From: Bacteroidota bacterium
GTDB lineage: Bacteria; Bacteroidota; Ignavibacteria; Tepidaquicellales; Tepidaquicellaceae
Length of the DNA: 6,413 nucleotides
NCBI GenBank assembly: GCA_003519545.1
Contig: DOWN01000333.1
Location: forward strand, 1-6,413
Direction of reading: 5' to 3'
Shown one piece after another: positions 1-5,276 of the stretch; within the stretch, counting starts at the first letter, position 1; every line of letters starts with the position of its first letter. The position numbers and the translations under genes are program-made. A model generated the notes under the pieces. That model was not told the DNA's origin. It saw only the letters and a program-made list of their open reading frames with translations, and ran no database searches.

Positions 1-210
1 AGTGTTAGATTTAATTTTATCGGGGATATCATAAAATTTATTAAACTCATTTCCCGGTTCATCATAATATTTAACTACGGTAGCAGCCGAAAGATGATTT
101 GGTAAATCTGTGAAAGGTAAAACTCTCATTGAGATTACCGAGTATATATTCAACAAAATTAAAAATGTGAATATAAAATAAAATATTTTATAATTAGATT
201 GGATATTCAA
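1..210 (-). CDS. Partial gene for a probable exported protein of unknown function (N-terminus only)
   Basis: The minus-strand frame is open from the window edge up to a TGA at 220-222, giving 70 codons. The only in-frame ATG is at 127-129 and would begin MRVLPFTDLPNHLSAATVV. The 26 codons before it, back to a TTG at 208-210, encode a short polar/basic stretch (NIQSNYK), then a hydrophobic run (IFYFIFTFLILL), then NIYSVIS. This looks like a signal peptide, so I place the start at the TTG. The mature part (FTDLPNHLSAATVVKYYDEP, later FYDIPDKIKSNT) matches no family I recognise. The gene is divergent from the rRNA methyltransferase gene, and its 3' end lies outside the window. No Shine-Dalgarno is visible before either start. 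Coding status is likely because the frame is open and has normal composition. The start is uncertain (TTG at 210 or ATG at 129). Confidence 0.6.
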   Translation of the reverse strand, partial: MNIQSNYKIFYFIFTFLILLNIYSVISMRVLPFTDLPNHLSAATVVKYYDEPGNEFNKFYDIPDKIKSNT

Positions 211-261
211 ATGGTATATTCAAAAATAAATTATTGAAATCAGATAAAAAATTTAAATCGT
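130..261. promoter_or_regulatory. Divergent start region between the exported-protein gene and rlmB
   Basis: This very AT-rich stretch must hold the promoters for both divergent genes, unless the minus gene starts at its TTG, in which case only 211-261 is non-coding. On the plus strand TATAAT occurs at 189-194, with only a poor -35-like TGTGAA about 17 bp upstream. It includes a 14-bp A/T-only palindrome (178-191). On the minus strand TATTTTTG (221-228) fits the Bacteroidota -7 consensus TAnnTTTG, but there is no matching -33 TTG at the right distance. I therefore assign no specific promoter. No Shine-Dalgarno precedes the rlmB ATG at 262, and an upstream in-frame TGA (235-237) rules out a longer N-terminus. 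Confidence 0.3.
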
Positions 262-1011
262 ATGCTTGTAATAGGTAAAAATCCGGTTCTTGAACTTTTA
301 GAAACTAAACCGAAAGAGTTTAATAAAATCATTTTATTAAAAACTATTAAACCGGAACCAAAATCAGTTAAGATAAAAGAACTTGCGGAAGAAAACGGCA
401 TTCAGGTTTTAATGTTAAGGACAAAAGAGTTTTTAAATTTTTTCAACAGAAAAAACAAAGACGAAGGAATTACACAGGGCGTTATAGGATTTATAAAAGA
501 TTTTCAATATGCAGATTTAAGGGATATTGTTGAAGGTGCTTCCGGAATAAAATATCCTATGTTATTACTTTTAGACGAAATCACAGATCCTCATAATTTA
601 GGTGCTATAATCCGTTCCGCAGTTTGTTTAGGTTGTGACGGAATTGTAATCCCGAGACACAACTCGGCTGAAGTAAATCATACAGTTTTGAAAACTTCAT
701 CCGGAGCGGCATCAAAAATAAGAATTGCTAAAGAAACTAATCTTGTGAATACGATTGTTTATTTGAAAAAGCACGGATATTTTATAATGGGTGCTGATGC
801 TAAAGCCGATAAATTTACTTTTGAAAAAGATTTTAAAAAACCGATTGCGTTAATTCTCGGCAGTGAAGGAAAAGGGATAAGAGATATACTTAAGAAAAAT
901 TGTGATGAGTTTGTCAGAATTCCAATGACGCCGGGATTTGATTCATTAAATGTTTCAGTGTCTGCAGGAGTAATTTTATATGAAGCATTCAGACAGAAAC
1001 AAGTTGGTTAA
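262..1011 (+). CDS. rlmB: 23S rRNA (guanosine-2'-O)-methyltransferase RlmB, TrmH/SpoU family
   Basis: Predicted S-adenosylmethionine-dependent cytosolic enzyme that 2'-O-methylates a guanosine of 23S rRNA (G2251 in E. coli) during ribosome assembly. The 249-residue protein matches the usual length of about 245. An N-terminal substrate-binding domain (about 1-80), opening VIGKNPVLELL, is followed by the SPOUT knot domain. All three SpoU motifs are visible. Motif 1 is LDEITDPHNLGAIIRSA (104-120), with the conserved Asn112 and catalytic-type Arg118. Motif 2 is LILGSEGKGI (197-206), with Glu202. Motif 3 is SLNVSVSAGVILYE (228-241), with Asn230, forming the SAM-binding trefoil knot. The N-terminal domain and the NVS-SAG ending favour RlmB over the tRNA Gm18 enzyme TrmH, although paralogues with other targets (for example TsnR/AviRb-like) cannot be excluded. 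It starts at ATG 262 without a visible ribosome-binding site. Its TAA overlaps the stop of the convergent phosphoesterase gene. Confidence 0.92.
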   Translation: MLVIGKNPVLELLETKPKEFNKIILLKTIKPEPKSVKIKELAEENGIQVLMLRTKEFLNFFNRKNKDEGITQGVIGFIKDFQYADLRDIVEGASGIKYPMLLLLDEITDPHNLGAIIRSAVCLGCDGIVIPRHNSAEVNHTVLKTSSGAASKIRIAKETNLVNTIVYLKKHGYFIMGADAKADKFTFEKDFKKPIALILGSEGKGIRDILKKNCDEFVRIPMTPGFDSLNVSVSAGVILYEAFRQKQVG

Positions 1012-2201
1012 TGATTTAATTCATCATTTACTAATTTTAAATCTTTAAGATTTATTTTTGAATTTTCAATATCAGAAATCCAATACTCTTCCATTAGTAA
1101 TTCATTTCTAATGTCATAATATTTAATTTTAAGTTCATTCCCTTTGAGTTCAATATTGGCAAATCCGTTATAACCTAAATCAGAATTTTTTAATTTAAAT
1201 CTTGAGCGATTATCATAAGCGATAACTTTGTCGTGATATTTTGAAACTCCGGAAACTAATTCAACAGGCATTCCACCGTTACCAATACATCTGCCATAAA
1301 CATTCAGATTATTTTTTAAACAGTTTTTATCATATATAGACATTCTATGTTCATGCCCCCAAAACCACAGGACTTCCCTATCCCCAAGTATTTTTTTTAA
1401 TTGTTCACCGGGTTTTGGTATATCTTCTTCAAACGCGGAAAAATTCTGATGATGTGATAAGAAAATTATTCCCCGATTATCATTTTTAAGGTCTAAAGTT
1501 TTTTCTAACCAGTTAATTAATTCAGGTTCAAGTTTACATTTTCCCGGATATTTAATTTCAAGTAACGGCAGCCATAATGAATTATAACCTGTATCCAAAG
1601 CAATGATTCTCCAGAAATCATTCTGAAGACAAAAATAACTTGCTTTCTGTCCGAGATATTTTTTCTGAGTTTCATCATACATCCCTAATGTCGGCAATAA
1701 ATCTCTGAAATAAGAAATTCCACTCGCATACATTTCATGATTGCCGTTCAAGGCAAATGACCCTTTCTTCCCTCTGTGCCAGGAAGAATTTTCAAAAAAA
1801 TTATTTGAAATTTCTTCTTTTGTTCCTACATAATAAGTATCACCAAGATGAATAGTAAAATCAGGGTTATGTGATTTTATCAATTCGCCTATCTTATCGG
1901 ATTCAGGGGTATCAGATGCCCAATCACTTACAAGAGAAATTAGATTTAAATCATTTGAGATTTGATATATCCCGTTATCATCTGCCGTATCATAATTTAA
2001 AAATTTATGTTTTCTTCCTATACGGTTTACAATGTAATGTTTGATACCGCTTACAATACCTAAACTAAAATAATTATTTAATTTTCTGAGAGCATTATTT
2101 TCGCTTAAATTTAATTCTTCGGCTTTTGCTAAATCTGTTTTTAAGTGATTTTGAAGAGGACTGCGTTTGAGATTTATGTATTCTTCGAGATTTCTTTTCA
2201 A
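1008..2201 (-). CDS. Metallophosphoesterase, purple-acid-phosphatase-like, cytosolic
   Basis: Predicted binuclear-metal phosphoesterase of unknown substrate. The 397-residue protein carries the calcineurin-like motifs in order: SDW with Asp93; GDTYY (120-124) with Asp121 and Tyr124; GNHE (153-156) with Asn154; LSHHQ (248-252) with His250 or His251; and GHEHR (282-286) with His283 and His285. The GDxxY plus GNHE form, and Asp without the DxH histidine at motif 1, resemble purple acid phosphatases more than typical DxH enzymes. WASDTPES has Ala where related proteins often have Gly. No signal peptide or membrane segment is seen, so it should act in the cytosol. The first ~80 residues are polar and unrecognised. 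The start is TTG (2199-2201): an in-frame TAA lies three codons upstream, and the first Met is residue 157, inside the fold. The gene begins 15 bp after the propeller gene's stop, so the two are probably co-transcribed. Domain call is firm; substrate is unknown. Confidence 0.85.
   Translation of the reverse strand: MKRNLEEYINLKRSPLQNHLKTDLAKAEELNLSENNALRKLNNYFSLGIVSGIKHYIVNRIGRKHKFLNYDTADDNGIYQISNDLNLISLVSDWASDTPESDKIGELIKSHNPDFTIHLGDTYYVGTKEEISNNFFENSSWHRGKKGSFALNGNHEMYASGISYFRDLLPTLGMYDETQKKYLGQKASYFCLQNDFWRIIALDTGYNSLWLPLLEIKYPGKCKLEPELINWLEKTLDLKNDNRGIIFLSHHQNFSAFEEDIPKPGEQLKKILGDREVLWFWGHEHRMSIYDKNCLKNNLNVYGRCIGNGGMPVELVSGVSKYHDKVIAYDNRSRFKLKNSDLGYNGFANIELKGNELKIKYYDIRNELLMEEYWISDIENSKINLKDLKLVNDELNH
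1038..1059 (+). terminator. Weak candidate intrinsic terminator for rlmB
   Basis: A palindrome at 1038-1054 (TAAATCTT-T-AAGATTTA) is followed on the plus strand by five Ts (1055-1059). It lies 27 bp past the rlmB stop and inside the 3' end of the opposing phosphoesterase gene. In that strand orientation it could act as a terminator for rlmB. The stem has only one G-C pair and almost no loop unless inner pairs melt, so it is thermodynamically weak. It may be chance in AT-rich DNA. Confidence 0.22.
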
Positions 2202-2216
2202 TAGGTTTTATATGTA

Positions 2217-3866
2217 TTATTTTATGAGAACAAGTTTTTTTGTGAACTTGTAATCTCCTGAATATAATACATAAAAATAAATTCCTGAATTCAAATCAGA
2301 AGCATTAAGGGTGTATTCGTATTTACCCGCAGATAAATCTTTACTTATCAAAGTATTTATCTCTTTTCCGGATATATCATACAATTTAAGAGTTGTAAAT
2401 GAATTTTGTGGAATGTCGAATTTTATTTTTGTTACCGGGTTAAATGGATTCGGATAATTTTGATATAAATTGAACCCTGAAGGAATTTCTGAGGAAATAT
2501 TATTGATATTAACCTGTTGAGAAAATTTAACTATCGCATAATCATTATTAGAGGTAATACCTCTGCTATATCCGCCTGCATAGATATATCTATTGTTAAC
2601 AATAACCATATCATATAGCAAATCAGTTTTAAAAAACGGTCCGTTATAAGTTATATTCCAGAAAAAAGTGCCGTCCGTTTCAAAACAAACTATGTTATAA
2701 TCATATTCACGATTTGTAACCCACGAATAACCTCCGAGATAAACTTTTCCGAAGTCATCTGTTTTAACTACGAATGCCCTGTCAATCCAGAGTGTCGGGT
2801 GATTATAATAAGCAAACCATTGCTGAACACCTGAAGAATTATATTTTACTACAAGCATATCAAGATTATTTGCAGTGCTTTTGAAACCGTCTCCGGCAAT
2901 AAAAATATTTCCGGAATTATCTATATGCATAGAATATGCTCTTTCAGTGCTGTCAGTAGGTCCGTTATATTTTGCAGTCCAGAGTTCATTTCCATTCTGA
3001 GAGTTGTATCTGATTGTAGTGAAATCATTTCTCGTCATTATGTTATATGAATAACCTGAAACAACAGGATCTCCATTCAATATTTTAATTACAGTCGGAA
3101 TATCATCACGGTTTGAAGTGCCTGAATATCTTTTATTCCAGAGTGAATCACCTGATGAAGAATATTTAATTGTTAAAAAATCTCTGTTCGTTCCTACACC
3201 GAAACTCTGACCTGTAACAAATACATTTCCGGAATTATCTACAGTTATGGAATTTGCCTGATCGTTGTTATTACCGGTACCATTATAAGATTTTGACCAT
3301 AACAAATCCCCTGCAGGTGAATATTTAAGAGTTATAAAATCATCACCATTTGAACCCATCCAAACTCTACCGCATACATATACATTTCCTGAATTGTCAG
3401 TAGTTATACTTCGAGGTTCATCGGCAAAATTTCCGGGACTTGAATATCTTTTATCCCAAAGTAAATTCCCGTTATTATTATATTTTAAAACTATAATATC
3501 ATCCCCGTTTCCTGCTGATGGAGCGGTAACTAAAACATTTCCTGAGTTGTCAATTGTTAATTTAACCTGTTCAGTAGATTCATTAATTGGGGCAGGATTA
3601 TATTCTGCAATCCATTCAATTGTGCCAAGCGGATTATATTTAATAGTTACTATTTTTCTTCCGGAATTCATAAAAGCAAGACCTGTGGCAATAATATTTC
3701 CGGAATTATCCGCTTCAATATCATAACAGAAATCATTTCCTGAAGTAGCACCATTAAATCTTGCTGCCCATTCTTCTTCAGGAGCGTATTGAGAAAAAGC
3801 AGTATTTTTGAGAAGAAATAATGCTATAAATACAGAAAAAACAATATTTAAATGCCTTTTTGACAT
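2217..3866 (-). CDS. Secreted SBBP-type beta-propeller protein with T9SS type A C-terminal sorting domain
   Basis: Predicted cell-surface or secreted protein of 549 residues exported by Sec and then by the type IX (Por) system. Residues 1-26 are a signal peptide: basic MSKRHLN, hydrophobic IVFSVFIALFLL, probable cleavage near AFS-Q. Residues 31-450 hold eight repeats of about 53 residues. Each combines a turn such as DNSGNVYVTG, a strand such as DFLTIKYSSSG and a strand such as LWNKRYSG (SBBP-like propeller units). A short linker leads to the sorting domain from about 464: FNLYQNYPNPFNPVTKIKF, LYDISGKEI, LSAGKYEYTL, LNSGIYFYVL and the basic end FTKKLVLIK. No catalytic motif is seen, so a binding or structural role is likely but unproven. 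ATG 3866 is chosen because the signal peptide starts there. A sigma54-like element lies just upstream, and the regulator gene ends 39 bp before it. Confidence 0.9.
   Translation of the reverse strand: MSKRHLNIVFSVFIALFLLKNTAFSQYAPEEEWAARFNGATSGNDFCYDIEADNSGNIIATGLAFMNSGRKIVTIKYNPLGTIEWIAEYNPAPINESTEQVKLTIDNSGNVLVTAPSAGNGDDIIVLKYNNNGNLLWDKRYSSPGNFADEPRSITTDNSGNVYVCGRVWMGSNGDDFITLKYSPAGDLLWSKSYNGTGNNNDQANSITVDNSGNVFVTGQSFGVGTNRDFLTIKYSSSGDSLWNKRYSGTSNRDDIPTVIKILNGDPVVSGYSYNIMTRNDFTTIRYNSQNGNELWTAKYNGPTDSTERAYSMHIDNSGNIFIAGDGFKSTANNLDMLVVKYNSSGVQQWFAYYNHPTLWIDRAFVVKTDDFGKVYLGGYSWVTNREYDYNIVCFETDGTFFWNITYNGPFFKTDLLYDMVIVNNRYIYAGGYSRGITSNNDYAIVKFSQQVNINNISSEIPSGFNLYQNYPNPFNPVTKIKFDIPQNSFTTLKLYDISGKEINTLISKDLSAGKYEYTLNASDLNSGIYFYVLYSGDYKFTKKLVLIK
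2220..2477 (-). other. Type IX secretion system (Por) C-terminal sorting domain
   Basis: This is the region encoding residues about 464-549 of the propeller protein. It has the hallmark YPNPFNP followed by an alternating beta pattern, the LYDISGKEI turn, the LNSGIYFYVL segment and a Lys-rich last strand (KKLVLIK). In known T9SS substrates this domain directs passage across the outer membrane and is usually removed or replaced by a surface anchor. It implies that the organism encodes a T9SS elsewhere. Confidence 0.9.
2517..3776 (-). repeat. Eight degenerate ~159-bp repeats encoding beta-propeller blades
   Basis: The repeat is clearest at protein level. The conserved Trp of the last strand recurs at residues 33, 85, 137, 190, 243, 296, 350 and 403 (spacing 52-54). 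DNSGN turns fall at 53, 106, 157, 210 and 316, with degenerate versions near 263, 370 and 423. The IKY-type strand occurs eight times, the last (YAIVKF, 443-448) without a following Trp strand, whereas the first Trp strand (EEWAARFNG, 31-39) has none before it. At DNA level only short pieces such as TTTCCGGAATTATC (plus strand) repeat, so the copies are old and not a recent expansion. Confidence 0.85.
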
Positions 3867-3885
3867 AATAATTCAACAGTTAAAA

Positions 3886-3901
3886 TGCAAATACTGTTCC
3901 A
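3886..3901 (-). promoter_or_regulatory. Candidate sigma54 (-24/-12) promoter of the propeller gene
   Basis: Read on the minus strand the site is TGGAACAGTATTTGCA. It matches the sigma54 consensus TGGCAC-N5-TTGCW at all but one defined base (A for C), with GG and GC in the correct 10-bp spacing. It lies within the 39-bp gap between the regulator and the propeller gene. The expected transcription start is near 3875, leaving a leader of about 10 bases before ATG 3866. This is a single visual match that no score supports. The short leader and the AT-rich setting keep confidence moderate. Confidence 0.45.
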
Positions 3902-3905
3902 AATT

Positions 3906-5261
3906 TTAATTTCTTTTACTTGGCAGTGGAATGTTATATTTAGACATAAGTTTATACAAATGACTTCTTTGAATTTTCAGGGCATCAGCAGTTTGAGAAA
4001 CATTATATTTATAATCATTCAGAATTTTTTTAATAAACATTTTCTCGGATTCATTTTGAAATTCACTGAGCGGAATATTTTTATTTAAAAGTTCAGAAAG
4101 TTCTTTAGACTGACCTGTAGAATTTAATTCAATATCTTCAGCGGTAATTAAATTATTATCAATTGTAATTAAAATCCGTTCAAGTAAATTTTTTAACTCT
4201 CTTATATTTCCCGGATATCTGAATTCTTTTAATAACTGTTCGGCATTTTGCGAGAATTTTTTTAAAGGGATGTTATTAAATTTACAAATCTTTTCAGTGT
4301 AATAACGGATTAATTCCGGAATATCTTCTGCCCTTTCTCTAAGCGGAGGTATATTAATTTGTAGAACGTTTATTCTATGGAACAGATCATTTCTGAATCT
4401 GTTTTCATCAATTTCTAAATTAATATCTTTATTTGATGAGAATAAAAATCTTATGTCAATATTAATCTGATTACCGTCAAATCCTGACACAAATTTATTC
4501 TCCTCAAGAACTTTTAAAAGTTTAGACTGAACGTTGGAATTTAAATTACTTATTTCATCAAAATAAATGGTTCCACCCTGTGCTTCTTCAAATTTTCCTT
4601 TAACAGGAATACCTTGTGGATTAATGTAACCGAATAATTCATTTTCGATAATATCAGGATCAAGATTGGCACAGTTAATTTTTACAAAAGGATTTTTATT
4701 TCTTTTAGAATTGAGATGTATCTGTCTTGCTACGAGTTCTTTGCCTGTACCGCTTTCACCGTATATATAAATATTTGAATTTATATCAGAATATTTTGAG
4801 ATTAAATCTTTGATATGAGTGATAGCGGAAGATTCACCGATTAATTTATAATTTTCTAACAGTTCATTTTTAATTTTTTTCAGTTCATCTTTAGCAAGTT
4901 TATATCTTATGGCATTTTTAATTATCAGTCTTAACTCAACAAGATCAGGCAAAGGTTTTTGTAAAAAACTATAAGCACCTGATTTAGATGCTTCAAATGC
5001 CGTTTCAACAGTTCCATGACCCGAAATCATAATGACAACATTATCTTCATCAATTTTCATAATTTCAGTTAAGACTTCCAAGCCGTCCATACGCGGCATT
5101 TTTATATCCAAAAGTATTAAATCAAACTTTTTATCCGCGAGTAATTTCAACGCTGAATTTCCGTCAGTGCAACCGGTAACATTATACTTTTCTTTTTTAA
5201 GAATTAAAGATAAAGTGTCAATGATACTTTGTTCGTCATCAATAATTAAAATACTGTTCAT
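3906..5261 (-). CDS. NtrC-type response regulator (receiver, AAA+, Fis HTH) lacking a recognisable GAFTGA loop
   Basis: Predicted cytosolic DNA-binding transcription regulator of a two-component system, 451 residues. The receiver domain (about 1-118) has the acidic pair Asp8/Asp9, phospho-acceptor Asp52 in LLDIKMPRMDG, Ser80 and Lys102 in the FLQKP segment. A charged helical linker (about 120-138) leads to the AAA+ domain: Walker A GESGTGKE (168-175), Walker B GGTIYFDEI (229-237), SSNKD (275-279), FRNDLFHR (289-296) with the arginine-finger region, and PPLRERAEDIPELI. The Fis-type HTH is at about 415-446 (YNVSQTADALKIQRSHLYKL). The GAFTGA loop that contacts sigma54 is missing: GYINPQGIPVKGKFEEA stands in its place and is a few residues shorter than normal. 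It may therefore not drive sigma54, or may do so unusually. No histidine kinase is in view. The gene starts at ATG 5261, 15 bp after the desaturase stop, so it is probably in the same operon. Confidence 0.9.
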   Translation of the reverse strand: MNSILIIDDEQSIIDTLSLILKKEKYNVTGCTDGNSALKLLADKKFDLILLDIKMPRMDGLEVLTEIMKIDEDNVVIMISGHGTVETAFEASKSGAYSFLQKPLPDLVELRLIIKNAIRYKLAKDELKKIKNELLENYKLIGESSAITHIKDLISKYSDINSNIYIYGESGTGKELVARQIHLNSKRNKNPFVKINCANLDPDIIENELFGYINPQGIPVKGKFEEAQGGTIYFDEISNLNSNVQSKLLKVLEENKFVSGFDGNQINIDIRFLFSSNKDINLEIDENRFRNDLFHRINVLQINIPPLRERAEDIPELIRYYTEKICKFNNIPLKKFSQNAEQLLKEFRYPGNIRELKNLLERILITIDNNLITAEDIELNSTGQSKELSELLNKNIPLSEFQNESEKMFIKKILNDYKYNVSQTADALKIQRSHLYKLMSKYNIPLPSKRN

Positions 5262-5276
5262 ATAAATTTATAGAAA

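Noticed and set aside
178..191. 14-bp perfect palindrome ATAAAATATTTTAT
   Set aside because: It is made only of A and T in a very AT-rich leader, where such palindromes are expected by chance, and there is no second copy or partner site.
221..228. Minus-strand TATTTTTG resembling the Bacteroidota -7 element TAnnTTTG
   Set aside because: There is no -33 TTG at the proper distance, and the implied transcript would start almost at the TTG start codon. T-rich matches are common here.
2230..2251. 7-bp inverted repeat ACAAGTT/AACTTGT with an 8-nt loop near the propeller stop codon
   Set aside because: It lies inside the last codons of the propeller gene and is not followed by a T-run on the minus strand, so it does not look like an intrinsic terminator. 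The Lys-rich codons explain much of it.
3394..3726. Plus-strand 110-codon open frame opposite the propeller gene
   Set aside because: It is antisense to the repeated propeller codons, lacks a recognisable domain, and reflects the low stop frequency opposite these repeats.
2517..3776. Possible CRISPR or tandem DNA repeat array because of the regular ~159-bp period
   Set aside because: The period is three times 53 and keeps reading frame throughout; the copies are degenerate in DNA and conserved in protein, so these are coding repeats.
3885..4088. Plus-strand 67-codon open frame over the regulator HTH region
   Set aside because: It overlaps a well-supported gene on the other strand, is Phe/Ile-rich as expected for antisense of AT-rich DNA, and has no support of its own.
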